DNA of 64,000 nucleotides, from positions 12,089 to 76,088 of the forward strand of contig JAEWRC010000226.1 in the NCBI GenBank assembly GCA_023460175.1, in the 5' to 3' direction. The translations under genes were made by a program, and so were the position numbers. The notes under the pieces were generated by a model. It was not told where the DNA came from, ran no database searches, and saw nothing but the letters and a program-made list of their open reading frames with translations. Numbering within the stretch: position 1 is the stretch's first letter; each line of letters opens with the position of its first letter. Shown here in pieces: positions 27,291 to 35,768 of this stretch. This DNA comes from Actinomycetes bacterium (lineage in GTDB: Bacteria; Actinomycetota; Actinomycetes; Mycobacteriales; Mycobacteriaceae).

Positions 27291-27967
27291 GCGACCACCG
27301 CCCCCTTCTCGTGTACCGACGACCACAGTTGATAGCCGAGCAGCGCCTGGGCCTCCTGGATACGGTGCACACTTTGCGATCTAACGATGAAGCAGGTGTC
27401 CACATCCGGGCTGGTGGCAAAAGCGCCGCCGTCGTATCCGGCGAACCCGATGGTGTACATGCCCCGACGTTTGGCTTCCCGCAACGCCACCGTCAGATCC
27501 GCCGAGCTGCCACTGGTCGACAAGGCGACGGCGATATCGCCCGCCTTGGCCCGGGCGATCAGCTGACGGGCGAACACCAACTCAAATCCGACGTCGTTGC
27601 CCAGCGCCGTCAGAATCGCCTGATCGGCGGTCAGGCACCAGGCCGGCAGTGGATCCCCGACCGGCGGCCTGGCGAACAGCGCAGCCAGCGTCGCGGAATC
27701 CGTTGAGCTACCGCCGTTGCCGAAGGTGAACAGCCGTCCCCCGGCCGCGAAGCGCCGCGCCAACTCCGCGCCCGCCGATTCCACGAGCTCGCCGCTCGCC
27801 GCCAGCGTGGATCGCCGCAAGGCGGTACTTTCGGCGGCCTTGGCCTGTGCCGATTGGGCAAGATCTACCAGCAGGGCCTGCGGGTCGTGTTCCTCGGAAT
27901 CGATGAACGGATAGAGGAAGTTGGTGGCTTCCTCGGGCGTCTTGGCACCGGAATCCTGTGCGGTCAT
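27287..27967 (-). CDS. SIS-domain protein (phosphoheptose isomerase-like) in hyp cluster
   Basis: Protein of 226 residues with a sugar isomerase (SIS) fold like GmhA. Phosphosugar-binding signatures are FGNGGSSTDSA and ALSTSGSSADLTVALREAK. The N-terminal helical region (EEATNFLYPFIDSEEHDP onward) replaces the usual GmhA start. It lies between the SIS-HypC fusion and hypE with 4-bp overlaps on both sides, so it is an integral hyp-operon gene. SIS proteins occur in other actinobacterial hydrogenase clusters, but their substrate is unknown to me; heptose synthesis seems an unlikely role here. Confidence 0.85.
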   Translation of the reverse strand: MTAQDSGAKTPEEATNFLYPFIDSEEHDPQALLVDLAQSAQAKAAESTALRRSTLAASGELVESAGAELARRFAAGGRLFTFGNGGSSTDSATLAALFARPPVGDPLPAWCLTADQAILTALGNDVGFELVFARQLIARAKAGDIAVALSTSGSSADLTVALREAKRRGMYTIGFAGYDGGAFATSPDVDTCFIVRSQSVHRIQEAQALLGYQLWSSVHEKGAVVA

Positions 27968-28689
27968 GACGAACTCACCTCTTCCTCGACCCGGCTGATT
28001 GCCATACCGGCATGCACCAGCAGCAGATCCCCCGCGTCGACGGGCCCCACCAACGAGGTCTCGATCGACTCCGAGCCCTCGGCTGTGCGGACCCGGGCCG
28101 AATGCTCACTGGACGCGGCAACCACTTCGGCGAGCCGCCCCTCGTCGCTGCACACCACACAGGTTTCCCCGGCACAGTCGTCGATATTGAGCAGACCCGG
28201 GTGCTCGAAGCAGACGTGGGTCAGCTCCCACAGCACGTGATACAGCAGTACGAAGCCGCCGGTCGCGGGTATCCGCGGGTCCGGATCGTCGAGCCACAGC
28301 ACGTGATCGGCGGCGCCGGCAGCCGGGCGCACCCCGTTGCCAATCCAGATCGCGGTGGCACCCCAGGCCGAGGCGCGGCGCATGATCGACCGCACGTCGG
28401 CGTCGGCGGAGTCGGCCACCGCGATCACGATGTCACCCGGACGCACCGAAACCCGGACCACGTCAATCAAATCTGGACCGGTCAGTGCGACGGCGGGCAG
28501 CGCCCGCTTACCGACGATCACCGGATGCACGAACTCGACGGCGATGTGCTGCGCATGCGGCTGCCAGGCCGGCGATACACACCACATGGTGCCACCCGCG
28601 GAGAACCTTCTGGCCAGAGTCAACGCGGCAGCGGCAAGATCTGCCGCCAGATCGGCATCCACGGCATTCTCGACCACCGTGTCCATCAC
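27964..28689 (-). CDS. SIS domain fused to a HypC-like C-terminal domain
   Basis: Protein of 241 residues (GTG 28689; ATG 28686 equally possible behind GAGGAGGTGTC). Residues 1-165 resemble a degenerate SIS domain (LTLARRFSAGGTMWCVSP, RPGDIVIAVADSADADVRSI) without the usual GGSS loop. Residues 175-238 resemble HypC: CVVCSDEGRLAEVV then GDLLLVHAGMAISRVEEE, matching HypC's CLGIPGRIVEI and DWVLVHVGFAMAKID. The HypC Cys aligns with C177 or C180 in a CxxC, but it is internal, not N-terminal, so this is not a standard HypC chaperone. It overlaps hypC copy 2 and the second SIS gene. The architecture suggests an Fe-ligand or sugar-phosphate-sensing accessory role, which is inference. Confidence 0.75.
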   Translation of the reverse strand: MMDTVVENAVDADLAADLAAAALTLARRFSAGGTMWCVSPAWQPHAQHIAVEFVHPVIVGKRALPAVALTGPDLIDVVRVSVRPGDIVIAVADSADADVRSIMRRASAWGATAIWIGNGVRPAAGAADHVLWLDDPDPRIPATGGFVLLYHVLWELTHVCFEHPGLLNIDDCAGETCVVCSDEGRLAEVVAASSEHSARVRTAEGSESIETSLVGPVDAGDLLLVHAGMAISRVEEEVSSS

Positions 28690-28931
28690 GACACCTCCTC
28701 ACCGAAGACGCCGTATTCGGTCATCGTCGCGATGGTGACTCTCGCGGTGTCCTCATCGATCTTGGTCAGTGCAAAGCCGGCATGCAGGATGGTGTAGTCA
28801 CCAACCTGCAGATCGGGAAGGTAGGCCAGACATGCCAGCTTCTCCTCCCCGGGAAAAGCCACCCGTGCCATCCGTGCCCCGGTGGCCTCGTCCCAGATTT
28901 CGGTGATCCGGCCGGGAATTCCCAAACACAT
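28686..28931 (-). CDS. hypC: Hydrogenase maturation chaperone HypC (copy 2)
   Basis: 81 residues, starting MCLGIPGRITEIWDEATG with Cys2 and ending YTILHAGFALTKIDEDT. More divergent from copy 1 than expected for a recent duplicate, so it may serve a separate client. It lies 4 bp after hypF and overlaps the SIS-HypC gene. Confidence 0.93.
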   Translation of the reverse strand: MCLGIPGRITEIWDEATGARMARVAFPGEEKLACLAYLPDLQVGDYTILHAGFALTKIDEDTARVTIATMTEYGVFGEEVS

Positions 28932-28935
28932 TCGA

Positions 28936-31308
28936 TCAGCCCTCCTCGATCATGGCCCGCTGCTCATCCCGAGCGGTGAGCACCGAGACCGCCGCCTGCC
29001 CCAGCGCCAGCCCACCGTCGTTGGGCGGGACGGTCCGGTGTACCAGTACTTCGAACCCCGACCCTTCCAACAGACTCCGGCAAGCGCGCAGCAGCAACAC
29101 ATTCTGGAACACTCCGCCAGTAAGTCCGACCAACTGTTCTGAAACACTGACCTGGGCAACAATGTCCGTGACAGCGACAGCGACGGCTCGGTGGAACGCG
29201 GCTGCCAGTTCGGCCGTACCGGCCCCGGCGCGCAACTGCGCCAGGATATCCCGGATCAGCGGGGCCGGATCAAGAATACCGTCGGCGGTCACCGGCAGTG
29301 CCAACGCCGGCACGGCGCCTGAAGCCGAAGCCGGTGCCGCAGTTTCCGCCAGATACTCGAGTTCGATCGCGGCCTGCCCCTCGTACTCGATCGTGTGCCG
29401 CACGCCGAGCAATGATGCGACGGCGTCGAACAGCCGCCCCATGCTGGTGCAGGACACGCATCCCACTCCGCTGCCGAACTGCGAGTTCAGCAGACGTAGT
29501 TCGGAGCTGGACAGCGCGCGCACCGACGCCAGGTCCGGAGTCCACTCGATCCCGGCCGACCACAGGTGCGACAACGCCATCCGGCACGGGTTGCGCACCG
29601 CCGCGTCCCCGCCGGGCATCGGTACCGCGGCCAGATGACCGACCCGAGTGAAACGCCGGCTGTCGGTGCCCAGCGCCAGAATCTCGCCACCCCATACCGC
29701 GCCATCGGTGCCAAACCCGGTGCCGTCGAAGGCAACTCCAACGATCGGCTCGCCCAGCCGCCCATGCTCGGCCAACAACGACACGACATGGGCGTGGTGA
29801 TGCTGCACCAGATCCAGGGGCCGCGCCCCGGCATTACGTTCGGCCCAGCCGCGAGTCAGGTAGCTCGGGTGCAGGTCGGCGGCCAGCCGAGTCGGCGACC
29901 GACGCATGGTGGACATCTGACCGACCGACTGCTCGAACGCGCGCAGCGTCTCCAATGTGCCCATATCGCCGATATGCGCCGAACAATAGGCGCGCCGGCC
30001 GTCGGTCAGGCAGAAGGTGTTCTTCAGTTCCCCGCCCACGGCGAGCACGGCCGGCCCGTCGCGGCCGAGATCTACCGGCAGCGGGGCAAAGCCCCGGGAC
30101 CGGCGGATCGGCAGTTCGCGCCCATCGACCACCCGAACCACCGAGTCGTCGCACGGCACATGGATCGGCCGGTCGTGGTCGAGCACCGCGTCGGACAGCT
30201 CCGGAAGTCGTTGTGCCGCATCTTGGGCGGAGTAGCAAATCGGCTCGTCGGAGCGGTTCGCGCTGGTCAGGACGATCGCCTCGAGAACCCGGTGCGCTGC
30301 CCCCGGAGCGGGTGCCAGCAGCAGATGGTGCACCGGCGTGTAGGGCAGCAGCACGCCGATCCACGGGTTACCCGGCGCCACCGCATCCGCTATGGGCGCA
30401 TCCCGGCGGCGGCGCAACAGCACGATCGGTCGCTGCCGACTGGATAGAATTGCGGCCTCATGGTCGTCGATCTCCGCGTATCGTCGCGCAACGTCGAGAT
30501 CTCGCACCAGGATGGCGAAAGGTTTGCCTCCACGGGCCTTCCGGCGGCGCAACGCAGTCACCGCTGCGTCGTCTCCGGCGGCGCAGCTCACGTGGTAGCC
30601 GCCGATCCCTTTGATTGCGACAATTCTACTCTCGGCGAGCGCCCGCTGCGCCGCCGTTACGGCCGCATCCGAGCCGTCCGTACGGTTGGGGCCGTCCTGG
30701 AACCACAGCGTCGGACCACAGTCCGGACAGGCGACCGGTTGCGCATGGAACCGCCGGTCGGTGACATCGTGGTACTCGGCGTCGCATCGTGCGCACATGC
30801 GGAACCCGGCCATCGTGGTGGCCGGGCGATCGTACGGTAGCTCCCGGATGATGGTGAACCGCGGACCGCAGTCCGTACAGGTGATGAACGGATGCCGGTA
30901 CCGACGATCGGCCGGCTCGAACAGCTCCCGGACACAGGCGTCACACGTCGCGATATCCGGTGGAATCGCGGTCAGGGCGCCGGCCGCGGACTGGCTGGCG
31001 ACGATGTAGAAGCAGCCGGACCCGTCACCGTCCTGCGCCGACAACTCGGCCGCGGACAGTTCGCTGATCGTGGCCAGCGGCGGGGCGTCGGCAACGAGGC
31101 GCTGCGCGAACTCGTCGACCGCGGCCACCGGACCCTGCACCTCGATGAATACCGCGGCCGAATCGTTGCCGACAAATCCGGTCAGGCCCAGCCCGGTGGC
31201 CACCCGATGCACGAACGGGCGAAACCCGACACCCTGCACCACACCGACGACGGTGAAACGGCGCCGGCAGATCCGGGCAGACGGCCCCGACACGATGGAG
31301 GTCCTCAC
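28936..31308 (-). CDS. hypF: Carbamoyltransferase HypF
   Basis: Makes carbamoyl adenylate from carbamoyl phosphate and transfers it to HypE, source of the CN ligands; 790 residues from GTG 31308. Domains in order: acylphosphatase (VVGVVQGVGFRPFVHR), two zinc fingers (CDACVREL/CTDCGPRF and CARCDAEY/CPDCGPTL), YrdC-like domain (IVAIKGIGGYHVSCAA) and Kae1-like domain (VQHHHAHVVSLLAEHG; VAFDGTGFGTDGAVWGGE). The GTG overlaps the stop of the NHL gene (GTGA), which decides the start; upstream reading would be antisense to nothing coding and lacks conservation. Confidence 0.95.
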   Translation of the reverse strand: MRTSIVSGPSARICRRRFTVVGVVQGVGFRPFVHRVATGLGLTGFVGNDSAAVFIEVQGPVAAVDEFAQRLVADAPPLATISELSAAELSAQDGDGSGCFYIVASQSAAGALTAIPPDIATCDACVRELFEPADRRYRHPFITCTDCGPRFTIIRELPYDRPATTMAGFRMCARCDAEYHDVTDRRFHAQPVACPDCGPTLWFQDGPNRTDGSDAAVTAAQRALAESRIVAIKGIGGYHVSCAAGDDAAVTALRRRKARGGKPFAILVRDLDVARRYAEIDDHEAAILSSRQRPIVLLRRRRDAPIADAVAPGNPWIGVLLPYTPVHHLLLAPAPGAAHRVLEAIVLTSANRSDEPICYSAQDAAQRLPELSDAVLDHDRPIHVPCDDSVVRVVDGRELPIRRSRGFAPLPVDLGRDGPAVLAVGGELKNTFCLTDGRRAYCSAHIGDMGTLETLRAFEQSVGQMSTMRRSPTRLAADLHPSYLTRGWAERNAGARPLDLVQHHHAHVVSLLAEHGRLGEPIVGVAFDGTGFGTDGAVWGGEILALGTDSRRFTRVGHLAAVPMPGGDAAVRNPCRMALSHLWSAGIEWTPDLASVRALSSSELRLLNSQFGSGVGCVSCTSMGRLFDAVASLLGVRHTIEYEGQAAIELEYLAETAAPASASGAVPALALPVTADGILDPAPLIRDILAQLRAGAGTAELAAAFHRAVAVAVTDIVAQVSVSEQLVGLTGGVFQNVLLLRACRSLLEGSGFEVLVHRTVPPNDGGLALGQAAVSVLTARDEQRAMIEEG

Positions 31309-32495
31309 GTCCGCCGCCAGACGGTGACGCGATTGTTTCCGGAGTCCGCGATGGCCAACCGGTCCCCCCGCAGCGACATGCCGTACGGCCAGCACAGCGT
31401 GTCACGCTGCACCGAGGTCCAGCGATTCTCGCCATTGGAGGCGAAGTCCGGCTGCGCCAGCACATGATCGGCAGCTCGCCCATCGCGGGGCACACCGTCC
31501 CACAACAGTATTCGGTTGTTCGCCGTATCGGCGACGGCGAAGCATTCGTCGCCGGCGCCGCTGTCCAGACAAACCGCGTACGGGAAACGGAACCGGTCAC
31601 CAGTGTGCGGGCCGTAGGGCCATTCCGCGGCCGAGGCGAAATCGGGTTGCCCGATGAGGAGGTCCGCGGGTTTGTCGGATTCGGGGTGCGGGGTCCAGCC
31701 CAGCACCCGGTGATTGCCCGCATCGGCGATCAACAGCAGGTCATCTCGCCCGGCAATGGCGTGTGGCCAGCGGAAGCTGGCCGGCCCGGCCACGCCGCCG
31801 CGGTTCTCCTGGCGATCCGCGGCACTGGGTTGACCGAGAATGACATCGGCGGGTTGCCCCGGTTCGGGAACGCCGCGGCGCCACCCCAGCACCCGACGGT
31901 TACCGGTGTCGGCGACCCAGAACGACCCGCCGACGATCGCGATGCCAAACGGCCAGTACATCGACGACGCCGAGCACTCACCATCGGCGTTGGGCTGCAC
32001 CGCGGATGAATCCGGCTGTCCCAGAATGTGATCCGGTGCGACGTCACTACGGTGTGGAACCTCATCCCATACCAGGATCCGGTGGTGCCACGCATCGGCG
32101 ACGATCAATCGTCCGTCGTGCACCAATACGCCGGTCGGCAGGTGCATCCCCCGTTCGGGACCGCGCCCTCCCGCCGCCGGGCCCTCGGTCGATCCATCCG
32201 GTTGTCCCAGCACAACATCCGCCGGCTGCTCATCGGTGACCGGGATGCCCTGCCATACCAGGACGCGATGGTTGCCCGAGTCCGCGACCACCAGGTGGTC
32301 GGCCCCGAGGAACACACCGCGCGGCGAATACATCCAGGCCATGCTCGGGCTGGCCGGCGGCAGCGCAAGCCCGCCGGGTGCGGGCGCTCCCAGCCACACC
32401 TCGGCGGACCAGCCGCCGGCCAGTGTGCGGTCTACTACCTCCGCCGTTCGCGTCCGCAATCCGGTGATGTTGTGTCGGACGACCAGCCGACTCAT
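31305..32495 (-). CDS. NHL-repeat protein of the huc operon
   Basis: 396 residues forming a predicted beta-propeller. At least six repeats carry the pattern VADSGNHRVLVW, VADAWHHRILVW, VADTGNRRVLGW, IADAGNHRVLGW, VADTANNRILLW and IADSGNNRVTVW, alternating with ADxVLGQPDxxS motifs. No signal peptide or transmembrane segment is seen, so it is likely cytoplasmic. NHL proteins accompany mycobacterial group 2a hydrogenases. A scaffold or protein-protein docking role is the simplest guess. Overlaps hucE-like and hypF genes by 4 bp. Confidence 0.85.
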   Translation of the reverse strand: MSRLVVRHNITGLRTRTAEVVDRTLAGGWSAEVWLGAPAPGGLALPPASPSMAWMYSPRGVFLGADHLVVADSGNHRVLVWQGIPVTDEQPADVVLGQPDGSTEGPAAGGRGPERGMHLPTGVLVHDGRLIVADAWHHRILVWDEVPHRSDVAPDHILGQPDSSAVQPNADGECSASSMYWPFGIAIVGGSFWVADTGNRRVLGWRRGVPEPGQPADVILGQPSAADRQENRGGVAGPASFRWPHAIAGRDDLLLIADAGNHRVLGWTPHPESDKPADLLIGQPDFASAAEWPYGPHTGDRFRFPYAVCLDSGAGDECFAVADTANNRILLWDGVPRDGRAADHVLAQPDFASNGENRWTSVQRDTLCWPYGMSLRGDRLAIADSGNNRVTVWRRT

Positions 32496-33367
32496 TCCCG
32501 CACCCGGATCCAGACGGTTCCGTTGTCGATCCGCAGCGGCAACGGCTCGAGTTGCGCCTCGGGGGCACTCAGGCACTCCCCCGACGATGCGTCGTAGCAG
32601 AATCCATGCCACGGGCAGGTCAACGTTCCGTTGTTGACGTCCACGAGTGCGTTGTCCAACGGCAACCCTTCGTGCGCGCATTCGTTGCGGTAGGCCGAAA
32701 GTCGCCGTTCCAGGCTGACGATGACGACCTCGGCCTGTTCACCGGACTCGGCCACCAGGCTGCGGCCTATCAGGCCGCCGTCGGGCACATCGGTCACCGG
32801 ACCCGCATCGGCCCAACCCTCGAGCGACGGGTTCGGCCCGATCCGTAGTGATTCGAGCGGAATCAGCGTGGGCGAGGGCTCATTGGGCAACACCTCGACC
32901 CCGGATACCGCCGGGACGCCCTCGACGAGCGCCTGCTCGACCAGGTTGCGCAGGGTTACCGACGACATCGAGCAGCCGTTGCAGGCACCCTCCAGTCGAA
33001 CGAACGCGGTACCGTCTTCGATGCGCACCAACGTGACGTCACCGCCATGGCTTTGTAATTGTGGCCGCACCGCAACCAACACCCGATTCGCGTGTGTGAC
33101 GGGGTCGGGGCGGACGATCTCGTGCAGCGATAGCAGCAGGTGCACCACCGGGTCATCGACCAGCTCGAAGAGCACGGCCCGCGCGGCATCGTCGGCGCGC
33201 ATCCGTCGGACCATGGTCACCAGGCCCGCGCGGTGTACCGCCTCGAGGGCTGTCTTGAGTTCCTCGGCGACGGCACGCGCCGCGGGGTCGAGGTCGGCCA
33301 GCGCCGTGATCGCGTCGTCGACGCGTTTGGCCAGCTCCTCCAGAGTGGGTTCGAGAATCGTGGTCAT
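32492..33367 (-). CDS. hucE: HucE-like NifU-Rieske iron-sulfur protein
   Basis: 291 residues. Residues 1-90 are helical, a NifU-type Fe-S domain follows with C129 and C132 (CNGCSMSS), and a C-terminal Rieske domain has C230/H232 (NECAHEGLPLD) and C251/H254 (CPWHGFCYD). All four Rieske ligands are canonical. In M. smegmatis an equivalent protein is proposed to carry electrons from the Huc hydrogenase to the menaquinone pool; the same role is inferred here. It overlaps TPR and NHL genes by 4 bp each. Compare the HhyE-like protein at 55833, where the Rieske His are lost. Confidence 0.85.
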   Translation of the reverse strand: MTTILEPTLEELAKRVDDAITALADLDPAARAVAEELKTALEAVHRAGLVTMVRRMRADDAARAVLFELVDDPVVHLLLSLHEIVRPDPVTHANRVLVAVRPQLQSHGGDVTLVRIEDGTAFVRLEGACNGCSMSSVTLRNLVEQALVEGVPAVSGVEVLPNEPSPTLIPLESLRIGPNPSLEGWADAGPVTDVPDGGLIGRSLVAESGEQAEVVIVSLERRLSAYRNECAHEGLPLDNALVDVNNGTLTCPWHGFCYDASSGECLSAPEAQLEPLPLRIDNGTVWIRVRE

Positions 33368-34650
33368 TGTTCGGCCCCTCCGTCGGCCTCGGCCGCGGTC
33401 CGCAACAACGCGACCTGGCGGGCCACCTCGTCGAGCACTCCGCGCACCGTCCGCACCGATTCGTGGTCCTGCTGCTCTTCGAACAGAAACCGCGCCTCGT
33501 AGAGCTTGGCCTTGGCCTGATCGAACGCACCGAGGTGCGCCAGCGCATTGCCCTGATTGGTGAGCACCCGCGCGCGGCCCAGCGGGTCGCTGTCCCGATC
33601 ACGCGCGGCCAGCACCGCCTCGTACAGTTCTACGGCCTCCACCAGGTTGTCGGCCTGATGTTTCGACGGCGTGTACACCAGCGAGTTCGCCAGATTGAGC
33701 TGGACGCTGGCCCACTGCTCCGGATAGTCCTCGGGCGTATAGACCTTGAGCGCCGAACGCAACGAGTTCGCGGCAACGCCGAGACGCAACTGATCCGAGG
33801 CCTGCACCATCGGCATGGTCAGATAGGCGGTGGCCAGGTTGGCGTGTGCGGACGCCCATACCAGCGGGGCCTCGTCGCGCAACACCAGTTGCAGAGCCGA
33901 GTGGTAGTGCGGTATCGCCTGGGCCAGCAGGCCCGGATTCTGCACTGCCCGGTGATGAAACAGCCCGGCCAAACTCAGATGTATTTCGGCGCGGCCGATG
34001 CGCAGGCCATCCGCCCCGTCCAGCAACCGCAACGCCCGCTCCAGGCGAGCCTGTGCGGCCGAGTCGGCGGCGTCGGCGGTGTCGGCGGTGTCGGCGCCGA
34101 TCGCACCCGCGGATCCGATCAGCACACCCGCCAGGCGTGGCGAGTCCGCAGTCACGGCCTGCGCCGCGCGTTCCAGCACATTGGCCGCGCCGTCCGAATC
34201 ACCCTGCGTCAAAAGATGACTGGCCTGCGCAGCCAGCACAACCGCGGTCAGCTCACCGTCGGTCCCCTCGTCCCGAGGCGGGTCATCGATGCGACCCAGC
34301 GTGAACAGCACCACATCCACCAGCACACCGAAGCGCCCAAGGTCACCGCGAAGCTGGTCGGTGTCAACACCTTCGGGATCCAGTACGAATCGGTTGTAGC
34401 GGGTGACGGGATCGTCGTCGACCAGCAACGCAACGGCCTGATCGACCTCACCGCGGTGCGCCAGTTCGTGCGCCCGCAACGAATCCGGCCAGGTCGCGGG
34501 CTCGTGGCCATCGAGCAATGCGGTGCGCGCCTCGTCGGCTCCCGGGCCGTTGGGAATGAGGAGGTAGCCCAGCGGCAGCGGGAACGTGCCGATGGGCTGC
34601 GGTCGGGGCAGCGTGGTGACCAACTCGGTGAAATCGGGGGCAGTGGTCAT
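33364..34650 (-). CDS. TPR-repeat protein of the huc operon
   Basis: 428 residues, alpha-helical with tetratricopeptide-like repeats clearest in the second half (ASAHANLATAYLTMP, ASVQLNLANSLVYTP, ARVLTNQGNALAHLG). An alanine/aspartate-rich stretch near residue 190 (ADTADTADAADSAAQ) is encoded by short tandem repeats. No membrane segment. It begins at ATG 34650, sharing one base with the stop of the small protein upstream. A scaffold role in assembling the hydrogenase or its iron-sulfur partner is likely but unproven. Confidence 0.8.
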   Translation of the reverse strand: MTTAPDFTELVTTLPRPQPIGTFPLPLGYLLIPNGPGADEARTALLDGHEPATWPDSLRAHELAHRGEVDQAVALLVDDDPVTRYNRFVLDPEGVDTDQLRGDLGRFGVLVDVVLFTLGRIDDPPRDEGTDGELTAVVLAAQASHLLTQGDSDGAANVLERAAQAVTADSPRLAGVLIGSAGAIGADTADTADAADSAAQARLERALRLLDGADGLRIGRAEIHLSLAGLFHHRAVQNPGLLAQAIPHYHSALQLVLRDEAPLVWASAHANLATAYLTMPMVQASDQLRLGVAANSLRSALKVYTPEDYPEQWASVQLNLANSLVYTPSKHQADNLVEAVELYEAVLAARDRDSDPLGRARVLTNQGNALAHLGAFDQAKAKLYEARFLFEEQQDHESVRTVRGVLDEVARQVALLRTAAEADGGAEQ

Positions 34651-34922
34651 CAGCTCGAACCATTCAGTGGGCCACAGATATTACGTTCGGCGGTACGCCG
34701 AATGAGGTCGGCGGAGATCTCGGCGAGTCGTCGACTGGGATGGACACTGATCCGGTGCCGGACCACCCCGTCGGCGAACACCACCACGATGTCGACGGCC
34801 CACCGACGATGTTCCTCGACAATCACGGCGTCGACGCTGAGGGCATCGTCGGTCGAACGCTTCGACCGGGCCTCGGCGCGGGGGCGTTCCGGGGAATCTT
34901 CATCCGGCGATTGCCCTACCAT
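34650..34922 (-). CDS. Small huc-operon protein, paralogue of the one beside hhy
   Basis: 90 residues starting MVGQSPDEDSPERP. A charged N-terminal half is followed by a compact domain: VDAVIVEEHRRWAVDIVVVF, ADGVVRHRISVHPSRRLAEI, SADLIRRTAER. The same domain, with more than half of the residues shared, occurs in the minus-strand gene at 52430 next to hhyS. AAGG lies 8 bp before the ATG at 34922, and the gene starts 5 bp after the protease stop. Function unknown; pairing one copy with each hydrogenase suggests a subunit-specific maturation or regulatory role. Confidence 0.75.
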   Translation of the reverse strand: MVGQSPDEDSPERPRAEARSKRSTDDALSVDAVIVEEHRRWAVDIVVVFADGVVRHRISVHPSRRLAEISADLIRRTAERNICGPLNGSS

Positions 34923-34927
34923 CAGGA

Positions 34928-35761
34928 TCACCTTCGCGACTCCGGCGGCACGCCGAGCGCAATACACAGTGCTTTCTGCTGGTCATCCCAGGATGCCGAT
35001 CGCGGTCCCGCCACCGAACGGCCCTGCAGAACCTCGCGGACCAGAACCGACCGGTCACCCTTCGGGTTGCGCTGTTTGAGCAGCAGGCCACCGCTGCGTG
35101 GTCCTCGCAGCGGGATCAACCAGAGATCGTCGCCGCGCAGCACCGCGGCAACCGCGTCGGACGGGAAGCGACTGGCGGCCAACGCCGAGTCCAGACGCAG
35201 ATCGCCGTCGGCGCTGAACTCGACGCTGACGTCATCGGCACCCGGAGGTCGCAGCGGCGCAAAGTAATCGGCCTCGATGCGTTCGATCACGGCATCCATT
35301 CCGGCCTGTACGGGTTCGGAGAGATCGGCACCGAAGTCGACGCACTGGGCCTCGATCAGGAAGACCGTGATGTCGGTCGGACAATCGTCGCCCAGCGCCC
35401 AGCGCGCGAATGCGATGGCGTGGTCCCATCGGAACGAGTGCGTGTGCAACCCCTGTAGTGGTGGCAGCTCGGCCAGTTCGGCACCGGGCACCTGGAAAAC
35501 GGTGCCCGGTGCAGCGCCGGTGGCCGCCGCATCGACGATGACGACCTGGCCGGCACCGCGCATCTGGAACGCCACGTCCATGCCGGCGGTACCGCCGTCT
35601 ACGAGACGCGCGCCTTCGGGAGCACCCCGCTCCCATAAGTGACGCACCAGAACGGGACCCACCCCGTCGTCACCTCGCAGCAGGTTCCCGCATCCGACGA
35701 CGAGCACCGCGCACCCGGGGGCTTCGATGTCGACATGGCTCTGGCTTGACGGTGAATTCAA
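34928..35761 (-). CDS. Huc hydrogenase maturation endopeptidase with C-terminal extension
   Basis: HyaD/HybD-type protease that clips the C-terminal peptide of the large subunit after Ni insertion. The core spans about 170 residues: VLVVGCGNLLRGDDGVGPVL (metal-binding acidic residue), VDGGTAGMDVAF and LHTHSFRWDHAIAFARWAL with the conserved His. About 100 further residues (from SVEFSADGDLRLDSALAASR to the end) are not in E. coli homologues and resemble nothing I can name. The start is uncertain: a TTG at 35761, 7 bp after the hucL stop, gives 277 residues; a GTG at 35707 is 18 codons in. Reading further upstream would be antisense-free but overlaps hucL codons and is rejected. Confidence 0.85.
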   Translation of the reverse strand: MNSPSSQSHVDIEAPGCAVLVVGCGNLLRGDDGVGPVLVRHLWERGAPEGARLVDGGTAGMDVAFQMRGAGQVVIVDAAATGAAPGTVFQVPGAELAELPPLQGLHTHSFRWDHAIAFARWALGDDCPTDITVFLIEAQCVDFGADLSEPVQAGMDAVIERIEADYFAPLRPPGADDVSVEFSADGDLRLDSALAASRFPSDAVAAVLRGDDLWLIPLRGPRSGGLLLKQRNPKGDRSVLVREVLQGRSVAGPRSASWDDQQKALCIALGVPPESRR

Positions 35762-35768
35762 GGGCAGA

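Noticed and set aside
27287..27967. GmhA for heptose biosynthesis
   Set aside because: The phosphosugar loop is present but the gene is locked into the hyp operon and no other heptose genes occur.
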